DNA of 64,000 nucleotides from Ignavibacteriota bacterium (lineage in GTDB: Bacteria; Bacteroidota; Ignavibacteria; UBA10030; SZUA-254), in NCBI GenBank assembly GCA_025358305.1, contig JANYJZ010000035.1:106329-170328 (forward strand), in the 5' to 3' direction. The position numbers and the translations under genes are program-made. Shown piece by piece: positions 41,301 through 51,118 of this stretch. Position 1 is the stretch's first letter. Each line of letters opens with the position of its first letter. Below the pieces are notes generated by a model that was given only the letters and a program-made list of their open reading frames with translations, was not told the DNA's origin and ran no database searches.

Positions 41301-43244
41301 ATGAAAAGATCAAGAATCGCATTCGCACTCTCCAGCGTCGTGTTTCTCGTCGTCCTGGCGATCTCTCCCGTCAAGGACATGCTTCTGGAGTGGAAGGGGT
41401 ACCAGAAGGACTACAACCGCCTCATACAGGATCTTCCCCAGCGCGTCGCTCCGGCCGAGATCGGCATACGGCAGATCTGGGTCCCGAAGCTCGACCGTGT
41501 GGACCGGTGCGTCACATGCCACCTCGGCATGAAGGAGAAGGCCCTGGCCGGCGCGAAGGAGCCATTCGGCGCTCATCCTCGGATCGACCACGACGTCGAG
41601 GAGTTCGGCTGCACCATCTGCCACGAGGGCCAAGGTCCCGCGACGACGTACAAGGAATCGATCGGCAAGGTCGCCTTCTGGGAACACCCGATGCTCCCGC
41701 GTGAATACATCGAAGCCGCCTGCGGGAAATGCCACAAGGAGAAGACGGTGACCCATGCGCCGGTCCTCTCGGCGGGGCGCAAGCTCATCGAAGAGGCGAA
41801 CTGCATCGGCTGCCACAAGATCGCCGGGTATCAACGCCAGTGGGTCCCGACCCTCAACGGCATCGGCTCGAAGGTCAACCGCGCGTGGCTCTACGCGTGG
41901 CTGAAGGACCCGAAGGCCTACTTCCCGAAGACGAAGATGGCGAACTTCCATTTCACCGACGCCGAAGCCGACATCATGGCGGATTTTCTCATGGGGTTCA
42001 CCTCGTTCTCCGACAGCGCATCCCTGGATCCACTGCCGGCGGAGGCCGCAGCGCCGACCGAGGCCGCCAAGACCGCCTTGGAGGAGCTCGGCTCGACTCG
42101 GATCAGTGAGGCGCGCTGCATCAGCTGCCATTCGATCAACGGCAAGGGGGGTTCGATCGCGACCGACCTCGGGAAGGTGGCGAGCAAGACGAGCCAGCAG
42201 TGGCTCTACAACTACATCAAGAGCCCGAAGCGTTTCCAGCCCAAGGTCCTCATGCCGCGATTCCGGTTCAGCGACAAGGACCTCGCAGGGGTCGTCACCT
42301 ACATGAAGACCGAGTACACCGATTACGACCTCGCGGAACCACCGAAGCACACTCCCGATCCGCAGTACTATGAGAAGGGGCTCGCCCTGTTCAAGAAGTA
42401 CAACTGCCGCGGCTGCCACGAACTCGAAGGCGTCGGGAACACCGGGGAGGTCGGCCCCGAACTCACCTTCGTCGGGAGCAAGAAATTGTACGAGATCGAC
42501 TTCGGCCAGTCCGGCATCGAAGAATCGCTCCCGTCGTATCTCTTCACGAAGATGACCAAGCCGCGCGTCTTCTCCTCCGTCGCGAAGATGCCCGATTTCG
42601 GCTTCTCGCCCGAGGAGGCCAGAGCCGTCGCCGTCGCTCTCCTCGGCAATACGAACGAACGCATTCCGGAGGAGATGCAGGTACGCCCCAAACAGGCAAG
42701 CACGTACGATCCCCAGGGAGAATTCGGCAAGCTCGTGAACGACCTTGCGTGCTTCGGCTGCCATACGATGGAGGGACGCGGCCGGCTGGTGGCCACGGAT
42801 CTGACACAAGAAGCGAGCGCCGCGAAGCGCGACTGGATCGAGAACTACTTCAAGGTGCCGTACTCGCTTCGGCCGATCCTCACCGAACGGATGCCGAACT
42901 TCCGGCTTTCCGACCCCGAGATCAAGGTCCTCACCGATTATATGTCGAAGGTGTTCCTCACCGACACGCTCGCTCACGACCTCAGCGTCACCGAAGCCTC
43001 GGCCGCGAAAGGGAAGCTTCTCTACGAGGAGCGCTACGGATGCAAGGGATGCCACCAGATCGAAGGGAAGGGGGGGTATGTCGGTCCTCCGCTCGACAAG
43101 GTCGCCTCGCGCCTCCAATCCGGGTGGATCTTCCACTGGCTGAAGGACCCCCAGGCGCTTCGGCCGGAATCGATCGAGCCGAACAACAAGCTGTCCGATC
43201 AGGAAGCGGAAGCCCTCACGGCCTATCTTCTGACACTAAAGTAA
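41301..43244 (+). CDS. octahaem c-type cytochrome
   Basis: 647 aa. N-terminal signal-anchor (about 3-22). Eight CxxCH motifs in order: CVTCH, CTICH, CGKCH, CIGCH, CISCH, CRGCH, CFGCH, CKGCH. The first three are close together; the later ones sit in repeated mono-haem cytochrome c modules of about 90-110 residues, each ending in a MPxF/MPDF-type segment that may give the methionine ligand. ATG 41301 follows AAGG at 41290-41293; an upstream ATG at 41277 would overlap the cytochrome b gene. Replaces the cytochrome c1/f role in this complex. Confidence 0.9.
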   Translation: MKRSRIAFALSSVVFLVVLAISPVKDMLLEWKGYQKDYNRLIQDLPQRVAPAEIGIRQIWVPKLDRVDRCVTCHLGMKEKALAGAKEPFGAHPRIDHDVEEFGCTICHEGQGPATTYKESIGKVAFWEHPMLPREYIEAACGKCHKEKTVTHAPVLSAGRKLIEEANCIGCHKIAGYQRQWVPTLNGIGSKVNRAWLYAWLKDPKAYFPKTKMANFHFTDAEADIMADFLMGFTSFSDSASLDPLPAEAAAPTEAAKTALEELGSTRISEARCISCHSINGKGGSIATDLGKVASKTSQQWLYNYIKSPKRFQPKVLMPRFRFSDKDLAGVVTYMKTEYTDYDLAEPPKHTPDPQYYEKGLALFKKYNCRGCHELEGVGNTGEVGPELTFVGSKKLYEIDFGQSGIEESLPSYLFTKMTKPRVFSSVAKMPDFGFSPEEARAVAVALLGNTNERIPEEMQVRPKQASTYDPQGEFGKLVNDLACFGCHTMEGRGRLVATDLTQEASAAKRDWIENYFKVPYSLRPILTERMPNFRLSDPEIKVLTDYMSKVFLTDTLAHDLSVTEASAAKGKLLYEERYGCKGCHQIEGKGGYVGPPLDKVASRLQSGWIFHWLKDPQALRPESIEPNNKLSDQEAEALTAYLLTLK

Positions 43245-43258
43245 AGGGCTCCCAGGCC

Positions 43259-43726
43259 ATGATACTCTCGAGATTCTACCGAATGCTGACCCTGGCCCTT
43301 CTTGCGCCGCTCCTCGTTGCAGGCTGCGGTCGTGTGAAGGAGAAGCCGGCATCTCTCGCCGCGAACGCCGACAGCACCCAGCACGTGGACTCCGCGGCGG
43401 CTGCACCCGCCCCCGTCCTAAGCTATGAGGCGCAGCAGGGAAGGAACATCTTCATGAAATACTGCGCCGTCTGCCACGGCACCGAAGGGAAAGGGGACGG
43501 GTTCAACGCCTTCAACCTTGACCCGAAACCGAGAAACCTCACAGACGGCGCTTACATGAAGACGCTCACCGACGACCGGCTCGCGCAGACCATCCGGGAA
43601 GGAGGTAGAGGCGTGAACCGATCCTCGCTTATGCCCTCCTGGGGCGCGCGGCTGACGAAGAATGAGATCCTGGATGTCGCCGCGTTCGTCCGGACCTTTG
43701 CCGTGGATTCGGCCGCTGCAAAATAA
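43259..43726 (+). CDS. mono-haem cytochrome c lipoprotein
   Basis: 155 aa. Lipoprotein signal with lipobox LLVAGC (C23), a flexible Ala/Ser/Pro linker to about 55, then a class I cytochrome c domain with CAVCHGTEGKGDG and MPSWG as likely axial methionine. Starts 14 nt after the octahaem gene. Probable membrane-tethered electron shuttle to an oxidase; closes the redox operon. Confidence 0.87.
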   Translation: MILSRFYRMLTLALLAPLLVAGCGRVKEKPASLAANADSTQHVDSAAAAPAPVLSYEAQQGRNIFMKYCAVCHGTEGKGDGFNAFNLDPKPRNLTDGAYMKTLTDDRLAQTIREGGRGVNRSSLMPSWGARLTKNEILDVAAFVRTFAVDSAAAK

Positions 43727-43763
43727 GCCCTGCAGAATTCGGTCTTCGTCACCTTCGGCTGAA

Positions 43764-43804
43764 AACACAAACCCCGACCACGCTTGGTCGGGGTTTGTGT
43801 TTTT
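43764..43804. terminator. bidirectional terminator
   Basis: ACACAAACCCCGACCA (43765-43780) pairs with TGGTCGGGGTTTGTGT (43785-43800), T run to 43804 on plus and a shorter one on minus. Lies between the convergent cytochrome and T9SS-protein genes. Confidence 0.92.
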
Positions 43805-43820
43805 GCGGCCGGTGGAAGGA

Positions 43821-46793
43821 TTACTTCAGAAGCATGAGCTTCTTCGTCTCTGTGAATGAGCCTGTCTGCAAGCGGTAGAAGTAGACGCCGCTCGCGATTC
43901 GCGACGCATCCCAGACGCTCCTGTAGTACCCTGCGCGCTGGTCCTCATCGACGAGGCGTGTCACCTCCTGGCCAAGAAGGTTGATGATGCTCAATCGGAC
44001 ATGGCTGTTCTCCGGCAGTCCGTAGGAGATCGTCGTCGTCGGGTTGAAGGGGTTCGGGAAATTCTGATCGAGCGAATAGACGTGTGGCACCGTCGGCATC
44101 TCTGACAACACCAGTTCGACGCTCTCCCCGTCAGACGCCATGATCGCGCTACCGTTCGTGCGCATGTCGTAGAATTGGCCACCCACGCGGAGCGACGCCG
44201 TGAACGAATACTGCTGCGTGTTCCATGCGATACGCACCGGATAGCTCGATGCGGAGATCCGGACGGGGATACGCTGCGATGTGGCCTGACCAACGAGTGC
44301 GACCGAGCGTCCCGTCGAAAAGCGCGCATCGAACGCCCCTAGTGGGGGCGCGGGCGGCAGTTCGTAGAGGGTAAGCGAACCGAGCTCCGCGTGCGGCTCT
44401 CCGAAATAGAGTGTCTGCGCACTGCCGTCGCGGTCGCTGATGACGAGCGTGTTGAGGCCCGCAAGAGCGTTCGCGGCCTGCACCGGTTGCGCATGGCTGA
44501 AGAGCACCCCCGAGGAAAGGACGACCTTTCCCGAATCGGCCGTCTTCACCCAGTAGCCGCGAGACGGCTGGAGGGTCGATTGCACGCTATACCCGTTATC
44601 GTAGCCGTAGAACGGAGAGGCAATGATGCCGGGCGGGATCGTCGTCACGCTTGCCGCCGGAATGCTGTCGGTGATGGCGCCGATGAGGTTCCATCCTCCC
44701 TTCACGACGATCGTATCGTCAGCGACCGGCAGCCCACCGATGGTCACGAACTGATCGGATCCGAACTTCAGCCAGTAGCCTGGGCCGTTCACAAAGGTAT
44801 CTCTGACGGCATACCCGGCGTCTGGCTGGAACAGGAATGCGTTCGAGACCGCAGTCGGAAAGATGTGGTGGACGCTGTCGTTCGAAACGACGAGCGGTAG
44901 CGAGACGAGATTCCACCTGGAGCGGACCGCGTACTGGACCGAGCTGATGGGGAAGTTGACGATGACGCAGCGTCCGGTGGAATCGCTGACCGTCGCCCCC
45001 GCGGCCGAGGTCAATCGCAGAAAGAAGACCTCGTCCGGCTCGTTCACGACGTCGCTCTTGATCTCGACCATGACCTGTTTCACAAGCTCGCCAGCGGCAA
45101 AGTGCAGCGTTCCGCTCGCGCCGACGTAATCGCTGCCCGACGTTGCGGAACTATCCTGCGTCGTATAGTTGATGTCCGTCTGCGTGGCCGAGGCGTTGGA
45201 GAGGTAGACGGCGAACGTTGCGGTCGCCTGGCCCGGATAGGGCTCATCAACGGTCACGTCCGACAGGCAGGCCGCCGGCGTCGGGTAGACGACCGGGTCT
45301 ATTGTGCCATGGAAGCTTTGTGTCACGCCGGACTGACCCGACGATGCGATGGTAACAGTATTGTTTCCTCCGGCTCCGCCATTTCCGCCAGACCCCAACG
45401 TGATCAGATTCGAGCCCGCCATGGGCGGCGTCCCGAGCGTCACAATGGCGATGGAGGGGCCGCCCGTGCCGCCGGAACCGGATCCGCCGATGCCGCCGTT
45501 CCCGCCATTGCCGCCGTTCCCGCCTCCGCCGACCTCTCCAGTGCAGACCGTCGCGCCAAATCCACCGGTCCCGCCGATCCCCCTGGCTCCCCCGTTGCCG
45601 CCGGCACCGCCGGCGCCGCCATTACCTGTGACGATCGTATTCCCCTCGATGATGGTATTGGAACTATCAGAGATGACCCCGAAGGACCCGCCGCCGCCGC
45701 CGCCGCCGCCGAGCTGTCCGCCGCAGCCGCCGGCGCCGCCGCCGCCGCCGCCGTTCCCGCCGCCATCATTGCAGATTGGTCCTCCTTGACCCCCCCCGCC
45801 GCCGCCGCCGCCGCCGCCATTGCCCCCCGAACCGGAGATGCCGTCCGGGCCGTTTGCCGGCGTGTATACTCCTCCCGTGAACGTCCCTATCGAGCCAGCG
45901 GCGCTGCCGTTCGTTCCGTTCGCTCCGACACCGCCGAATTGCCCCGGCCCTCCCGGACTTCCGGAGGGACAATTAAACAATCCGCCGAGCGTCGCCGCTC
46001 CTCCTGCGCCGCCGAGAGTTCCACCGATGCCGGATCCGCCCGGAGCTCCGAAATTTGCCCCCTCGGGTCCGCCATTCCCGCCCGATCCGCCTATCCTGCC
46101 ACATGAGGAACTTCCTCCGGGTCCTCCGGTGCCATTGGAGTTGTCGCATGATCCGGGGTTTCCGTTCGTGCCGTTGCCGCCGTCCGGGCCGTTCGACCCG
46201 GGAGCCCCACCGGCGCCCGTTGCGCCATTACCGGCGTAGATGTAATCGTACCGGATGTAGACCGGTCCGCTGGATCCCGAGATTATCACGCCGTAACTGC
46301 TGCTGCCCGCCGAGACGCCGCCAGTAGCGGTGAGCATGAACCCTTCGACGTGTGCTTCGAACGAGACGTTCGATATCACGATGAGCGGGTTCGCACCGAA
46401 GAGGGTCGTCAGGTTGGCACTTGCTCGCTGCCATGTCGGCGGTCCCGAGAACATGCCGTACACTCCAACGCTGTCGGGGATGGTGAGCGTACCGGAAAGC
46501 GTGTAGAACCCAGCCGCAACATAGACGTCCTTCTTCGTCTGCGACGCCCGGGCAAGAAGAACACCCCGTTCGACCGTCTTGACCGGAAGCACCATCGTTC
46601 CGGGATTGGCGTCGTCGCCGGCTGAGCCGGAGACGAAAATGGCTCTGGAGCTGTCGCCATCAATGCCGTCGAAGTTCGTATCCTGGAAGAGAGGATCTGG
46701 ATGGTCGACGGGGGGACAGACCTGGGCGATGAGGTGCGCGCCGGAGAACAGACAGAGGCAAGCAAGGATGGAAATTGATCGCAATGACTTCAT
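43821..46793 (-). CDS. secreted glycine-rich repeat protein with T9SS sorting domain
   Basis: 990 aa. Signal peptide at about 1-23, a pectate-lyase-like beta-helix beginning (about 30-170), then about 250 residues of Gly/Asn-rich repeats (GGNGGNGG type), a Calx-beta-like domain (about 520-610), further beta domains, and a C-terminal type IX sorting domain ([36 protein letters not shown] end). ATG 46793 has AAGGAG 6 nt upstream; the frame is open to 46931. Predicted surface-exposed, perhaps adhesive. Confidence 0.86.
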   Translation of the reverse strand: MKSLRSISILACLCLFSGAHLIAQVCPPVDHPDPLFQDTNFDGIDGDSSRAIFVSGSAGDDANPGTMVLPVKTVERGVLLARASQTKKDVYVAAGFYTLSGTLTIPDSVGVYGMFSGPPTWQRASANLTTLFGANPLIVISNVSFEAHVEGFMLTATGGVSAGSSSYGVIISGSSGPVYIRYDYIYAGNGATGAGGAPGSNGPDGGNGTNGNPGSCDNSNGTGGPGGSSSCGRIGGSGGNGGPEGANFGAPGGSGIGGTLGGAGGAATLGGLFNCPSGSPGGPGQFGGVGANGTNGSAAGSIGTFTGGVYTPANGPDGISGSGGNGGGGGGGGGGQGGPICNDGGGNGGGGGGAGGCGGQLGGGGGGGGSFGVISDSSNTIIEGNTIVTGNGGAGGAGGNGGARGIGGTGGFGATVCTGEVGGGGNGGNGGNGGIGGSGSGGTGGPSIAIVTLGTPPMAGSNLITLGSGGNGGAGGNNTVTIASSGQSGVTQSFHGTIDPVVYPTPAACLSDVTVDEPYPGQATATFAVYLSNASATQTDINYTTQDSSATSGSDYVGASGTLHFAAGELVKQVMVEIKSDVVNEPDEVFFLRLTSAAGATVSDSTGRCVIVNFPISSVQYAVRSRWNLVSLPLVVSNDSVHHIFPTAVSNAFLFQPDAGYAVRDTFVNGPGYWLKFGSDQFVTIGGLPVADDTIVVKGGWNLIGAITDSIPAASVTTIPPGIIASPFYGYDNGYSVQSTLQPSRGYWVKTADSGKVVLSSGVLFSHAQPVQAANALAGLNTLVISDRDGSAQTLYFGEPHAELGSLTLYELPPAPPLGAFDARFSTGRSVALVGQATSQRIPVRISASSYPVRIAWNTQQYSFTASLRVGGQFYDMRTNGSAIMASDGESVELVLSEMPTVPHVYSLDQNFPNPFNPTTTISYGLPENSHVRLSIINLLGQEVTRLVDEDQRAGYYRSVWDASRIASGVYFYRLQTGSFTETKKLMLLK

Positions 46794-46982
46794 CGAGAGC
46801 TCCTTTTTAGGATCTGAGGTGCTCCCACAAGAGGAGCAGGCCGTAATCGTGGGGGAAGGCATTCGCCCACTCTGGAAAGACGTGTCTTGGAAATTCGTAC
46901 GTTGGGACGCGGCATCTGCCACGCGTGTCATGCCCTCGACCGCCCCTTCACTCCCATCACCGAGGTGCCACCCGTACAGGAC

Positions 46983-47011
46983 TAATAAATCCTTTTTCCA
47001 TGCAATGTCAA
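46983..47011 (-). promoter_or_regulatory. promoter of the T9SS-protein gene
   Basis: On minus TTGACA (47011-47006), 17-nt spacer, TTATTA (46988-46983). Confidence 0.5.
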
Positions 47012-47092
47012 GTCATGGGACAATTATTCATGATCCGCGAACGATGGCTCAGGGTATGAAATTCGCGCCTTTCATCCCCAGGGGTCAAAATA

Positions 47093-47121
47093 TTGACATC
47101 TTGCGGGGAAATTCGTATCGT
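47093..47121 (+). promoter_or_regulatory. promoter of the cyclopropane synthase gene
   Basis: TTGACA (47093-47098), 17-nt spacer, TATCGT (47116-47121). Confidence 0.55.
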
Positions 47122-47198
47122 TCGAAGGTAAGGATCTTCTTCCCCGGAAGGTCGGAGGAACGTGGCTTCACGATCTGCCATTGGCGAATGGTGCTGAT

Positions 47199-48317
47199 AT
47201 GACCAAGAGATATCAGAACATAGCAGAATCGATCTTAGGACGCGCGGGAGTGACCATCAACGGCTCCCACCCATGGGACATCGTCGTCCATGACGACCGG
47301 TTCTACCGGGCCGCGATCACCCGCGGCGTACTCGGCGTCGGCGAAGCGTACATGGACGCCTGGTGGGACGCCCCCCATCTGGACGAGTTCATTGCCCGGG
47401 TGCTCTCGGCGCGGCTCAACGAGAAGGTCCACGACGCGAAGTCCAGCGTCATCCTTCGCACGCTCGCCAGGATGCTGAATTACCAGTCGAAACGCCGCGC
47501 CTTTGCCAATGGCCAGCGTCACTACGACCGTGGCAACGACCTCTTCCTCCTCATGCTCGACAAGCGGATGAACTATAGCTGCGCCTACTGGGAGGGTGCG
47601 GAGACGCTCGACGAGGCCCAGGAGAAGAAGCTTGACCTCATCTGCCGGAAGCTCTACCTCGAGCCCGGCATGCGGGTGCTCGATATCGGCTGCGGGTGGG
47701 GAGCGTTCGGGAAGTTCGCGACGGAGCGCTACGGCGTATCCGTCGACGGCGTGACCGTCTCGAACCAACAGATCGAACTCGGCAGGAAGCTCTGCGAAGG
47801 GCTCCCGGTAAAGTTGCGCCTGATGGACTACCGGGACGTGCGCGGCACGTATGACAGGATCGTGAGCGTCGGGATGATGGAACACGTGGGGTACAAGAAC
47901 TACAGGTCCTTTTTCGAGGTCGCGAACCGCTGCCTCGTGGAGAACGGGCTCTTTCTCCTCCACACGATCGGATCGGCCACCTCCTCGACGCTCATCGATC
48001 CCTGGGCGGACAAATACATCTTCCCGAACGGCATGATCCCTTCCATCACCCAGCTCGGGAGGTCGATGGGAGACCTCTTCGTGATGGAGGACTGGCACAA
48101 TTTCGGGCCGTACTACGACACGACGCTCATGGCATGGTATGCAAACTTCACCGCCCACTGGGACGCGCTCCGGGAGAAGTACGGCGAGCGCTTCTTTCGG
48201 ATGTGGTCGTACTACCTCCTGATGAGCGCGGGGTCCTTCCGGTCGCGCTTTAATCAACTCTGGCAGATCGTCCTTTCCAAGAGGGGCGTCCCTGGCGGTT
48301 ATCGATCACTCCGTTGA
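47199..48317 (+). CDS. cfa: cyclopropane-fatty-acyl-phospholipid synthase
   Basis: 372 aa. Transfers a methylene group from SAM to unsaturated acyl chains of membrane phospholipids. N-terminal lipid-binding region (about 1-95) with YMDAWWD, then HYDRGNDLF, the SAM loop VLDIGCGWG, the catalytic-site region SVGMMEHVGYKNY, and HTIGS. ATG 47199 is preferred over the upstream TTG at 47181. Typical of stationary-phase or stress membrane hardening. Confidence 0.93.
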   Translation: MTKRYQNIAESILGRAGVTINGSHPWDIVVHDDRFYRAAITRGVLGVGEAYMDAWWDAPHLDEFIARVLSARLNEKVHDAKSSVILRTLARMLNYQSKRRAFANGQRHYDRGNDLFLLMLDKRMNYSCAYWEGAETLDEAQEKKLDLICRKLYLEPGMRVLDIGCGWGAFGKFATERYGVSVDGVTVSNQQIELGRKLCEGLPVKLRLMDYRDVRGTYDRIVSVGMMEHVGYKNYRSFFEVANRCLVENGLFLLHTIGSATSSTLIDPWADKYIFPNGMIPSITQLGRSMGDLFVMEDWHNFGPYYDTTLMAWYANFTAHWDALREKYGERFFRMWSYYLLMSAGSFRSRFNQLWQIVLSKRGVPGGYRSLR

Positions 48318-48366
48318 GGTGCTGATGGGCCATCATCCACACGATTTCGTTCGAAGGGAGAGATCC

Positions 48367-49332
48367 ATGCGAGCCCTGGTCCTGCTCTTGATGCTCCTTC
48401 TCATGGCTCCCGCGCGGGTCCTTCCCCAGCAACCCCGGCGCGACGGTCCCCGTCCATCCGCGGCGTTGAGCCCGGGATATGCGTGGGTGAGGCTCACAGC
48501 GGCGGCGGATTTTCCGAAGAGCTACAACTTCCAGCTCTTTGCCGACAGCCAACACATCCGGGCCTTCCTCAAGGGGGGCGTCTGGATCACCTCCGACGGC
48601 ATGGACTGGGACAGGACGCCCTTGAAGAACATCATCATCAACCAGGCGTTCCTTGACTACGTCTGGTTTCATGGGGCACTCTATGCGCTCGGCACGTTCG
48701 ACGGCAACATCGAGCATTTTACGCAGACGACGCAGATCGCCCGGACGAACGACTTCCAGGAGTGGCAGATCCTCGCCGCCCGATCGAACATTCCGAAACG
48801 GTACTTCTACCATCCGTTCGTCTTTCGTGACACGCTCTGGATCGTGGGCGGCGAGGACGCCTCCGGCAAGCATGACGACGTGTGGCAGTCGGCCGACGCG
48901 GTCCACTGGACGCAGGTCGGCGCCGGGTTGCCGTTCGGGAAGCGCGCGGGGCAGCGGTTCACTCTCTTTCGGGACAGCCTCTACATGCTTGACAACGACG
49001 TCTGGACATCCGGTGACGGCCGCAATTGGCGTCGGCTCACCGGACGGATCGCCGATGATGAGATCTTCGGCTATTCCGTGGAGATCTTCGACAACGCCAT
49101 GTGGCTCATCGGATGCAACCGGAGCGGGAGATTCCGGAGCGAGGTGCTCCGGTCCGCGGACGGCGTCACATGGGAGGCGGACCGCGCCCCCTGGTCGCCG
49201 AGAGGCGGCGTGGCGACATGCCTCTTTCACGACAAGATCATCATGACCGGGGGGAAGTACGGAGGCCCGGGCATTGCGGGCCAAACTGAATTTGTCTACA
49301 GCAACGACGTGTGGAGCCTGAGCAAGAAATAG
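48367..49332 (+). CDS. secreted beta-propeller (kelch/BNR-like) protein
   Basis: 321 aa. Signal peptide at about 1-21. Five or more blade-like repeats with Trp and Ser/Asp patterns: VWITSDGMDWDRT, IARTNDFQEWQ, DVWQSADAVHWTQV, VWTSGDGRNWRRL, VLRSADGVTWEAD. No catalytic signature. ATG 48367 is chosen for AAGGGAG 6 nt upstream. Periplasmic or surface protein of unknown function. Confidence 0.72.
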   Translation: MRALVLLLMLLLMAPARVLPQQPRRDGPRPSAALSPGYAWVRLTAAADFPKSYNFQLFADSQHIRAFLKGGVWITSDGMDWDRTPLKNIIINQAFLDYVWFHGALYALGTFDGNIEHFTQTTQIARTNDFQEWQILAARSNIPKRYFYHPFVFRDTLWIVGGEDASGKHDDVWQSADAVHWTQVGAGLPFGKRAGQRFTLFRDSLYMLDNDVWTSGDGRNWRRLTGRIADDEIFGYSVEIFDNAMWLIGCNRSGRFRSEVLRSADGVTWEADRAPWSPRGGVATCLFHDKIIMTGGKYGGPGIAGQTEFVYSNDVWSLSKK

Positions 49333-49394
49333 ACGTTGCTCACCTGTTTGGACGTATCGCGAATGTTTTTAGATGTTCCGGATGGAGGAAGGCA

Positions 49395-49724
49395 ATGAAA
49401 CGTACGACGAGACAAGAACGACCCGCTCCTGATGCGAAGATCCAGCTCCGACATCCGAAAGGGAAGAATGCGGTTCGGATCAGCAAGGATAAATACACGC
49501 TCGTCCGGGCTTCCCTCGTGCGCGTCCTGAAGAGTTCGGGGAAGGCGTCCTTCATCGAACTCCAACGAGGCGTCCGAGCGGATCTGAGGTCGCGCGGCGT
49601 GGTGTTCCTAGGATCGCTCCCGTGGTATCTCGAATGGGTGAGGCTGGACCAGGAAGCGCGCGGGGTCGTCGTTCGCGATCCAAAGGCATCGCCGCGGCAA
49701 TTCCGTCTCGCCGGGAAGCGGTAG
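49395..49724 (+). CDS. DUF6958 family protein
   Basis: 109 aa, basic. IQLRHPKGKNAVRISKDKY, LVRVLKSSGKASFIELQRGV, FLGSLPWYLEWVRLDQEARG and the QFRLAGKR end follow the DUF6958 pattern, which looks like a winged helix. AGGAAGG just before ATG 49395. Function unknown. Confidence 0.75.
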   Translation: MKRTTRQERPAPDAKIQLRHPKGKNAVRISKDKYTLVRASLVRVLKSSGKASFIELQRGVRADLRSRGVVFLGSLPWYLEWVRLDQEARGVVVRDPKASPRQFRLAGKR

Positions 49725-49826
49725 GCTTTTCGGTTCTTCGGTCCTCGAAACTCCTCTTTTGTTTTCTCCCCGAAAACCGTATATTTGGTGCATCGGTTTT
49801 CCTTTTTGCTCACAACGTTGTCCGTC

Positions 49827-51035
49827 ATGCCTGTCCGTCGGGTCATTTTTATCGTCTTTTTTGCCGCGCTGGTCGGAGCCGGATGCTCGGCGCTGCTCCT
49901 ATTGAAGCACTATAATCAGGCGCACGATAATACGCTCATCTCCATGATGTGCGGGGGTTCTGCCACGAGCGGCTGTACTGCGGTCGATGAGAGCGCGTAC
50001 TCATCGCTCTTCGCCGTACCGCTTTCGGCGTACGGCCTCTTCTTCTATCTCGCCCTGGCGCTTCCGGCGGGGCTCTCGCTCGCAGCCGACATCAAGGCAA
50101 AGGAGGCGGTCTGTTCCATCCTCTGGCTCCTGTCGGCGATCGCACTGGTCGCGGATGTCGCGCTTTTCCTCGTCCAGGCATTGGTCATTGGCGCATTCTG
50201 CGGATTATGCCTCTCGACCTACCTGGTCACCCTCGTCATCGTCGTGCTGCTATTGAAGTACCGCTCGTTCGCTCCCGTCACGCCCTTGAAGGCGCTCATC
50301 GACGTTCCCACCGGAAAGGTCCTCGCGACCGCGTGGATCGCGGGGCTCGTCTTACTGGCGACAGGGGTCTGGGCCTCAAACCTCGCTCTTTCGCTCATCG
50401 ATCCGACGACCTTCGACAACCGGCTCGCCGATATCGCGTACGGGGAGTTCATGTCGTCGCCCGCCGTCACGATCGACGTCGCGGACGCCCCATCGGTCGG
50501 CGAGGCGAACGCGCCCATCACCATCGTCGTCTTCTCAGACTTCCTCTGTCCCTGGTGCAAGCAGGTGGCGGACAATCTCCAGCAGAATTTCCCGAAATGG
50601 AACGACAAGGTGGTGGTGTACTACAAGAGCTTTCCCCTCGACAAGTTCTGCAACCCGAGCATCGCCAAGACCGTCCATCCGGGTTCCTGCTGGACGGCCC
50701 TGGGGGGCGTCTGCGCCCAAGCGCAGGGCAAATTCTGGGAGTACCACGACCAGGTGTACGCAGACCAACCGAAGGATCCTTCGAGCAGCACGGTGATGTC
50801 CCTTGCCTCCCAGGCCGGGCTCGACACTGTCGCCCTCAAACAATGCATGATGCAGATCCCGAACCAGAGCAAGGTCCGCAAGCTCATCAAACAGGCTTCC
50901 TCGCTCGGCATCACCGGAACGCCGGTCATTTTTATCAACGGCCACCGCCTCCCGCGCATCGCCTACTTCTCCTATGTCATGGGAAAGGAAGCGCAGCGGC
51001 TCGGGTTGCCGCCCCTCGGCGGCCTCAACGATTAA
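49827..51035 (+). CDS. VKOR-DsbA fusion (vitamin K epoxide reductase / thioredoxin-like)
   Basis: 402 aa. N-terminal VKOR domain with about four helices (about 5-150): loop cysteines in MMCGGSATSGC and the active CGLC pair that reduces quinone. A further helix (about 170-190) leads to a periplasmic DsbA-like thioredoxin domain with CPWC and cis-Pro TPVIFING. One polypeptide can oxidise protein cysteines and pass electrons to menaquinone. ATG 49827 is chosen because an upstream TTG (49785) overlaps a TATATT box (49780-49785). Confidence 0.9.
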   Translation: MPVRRVIFIVFFAALVGAGCSALLLLKHYNQAHDNTLISMMCGGSATSGCTAVDESAYSSLFAVPLSAYGLFFYLALALPAGLSLAADIKAKEAVCSILWLLSAIALVADVALFLVQALVIGAFCGLCLSTYLVTLVIVVLLLKYRSFAPVTPLKALIDVPTGKVLATAWIAGLVLLATGVWASNLALSLIDPTTFDNRLADIAYGEFMSSPAVTIDVADAPSVGEANAPITIVVFSDFLCPWCKQVADNLQQNFPKWNDKVVVYYKSFPLDKFCNPSIAKTVHPGSCWTALGGVCAQAQGKFWEYHDQVYADQPKDPSSSTVMSLASQAGLDTVALKQCMMQIPNQSKVRKLIKQASSLGITGTPVIFINGHRLPRIAYFSYVMGKEAQRLGLPPLGGLND

Positions 51036-51118
51036 GAGCAGCCCCTCGGCCCGCGGCGGCCCGCGGACCTTCCCGACCCGTCGCTTCATGATCCCCACTT
51101 ATCACTCCTGAGTCCGAA

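Larger units (their letters stand above)
46794..47198. other. divergent promoter region
   Basis: 405 nt between the T9SS-protein gene and the cyclopropane synthase gene. It contains one promoter on each strand, listed separately, and a long 5' leader for the minus gene (about 180 nt). No gene seen. Confidence 0.6.

Noticed and set aside
45680..45830. CCG-rich repeats considered as a CRISPR or tandem-repeat locus
   Set aside because: They are codons of Gly-rich protein repeats without regular spacers. No CRISPR array or cas gene is present in the window.
45102..46239. Proline- and alanine-rich frames opposite the glycine-rich T9SS protein
   Set aside because: Produced by reading CCG/GGC repeats in other frames.
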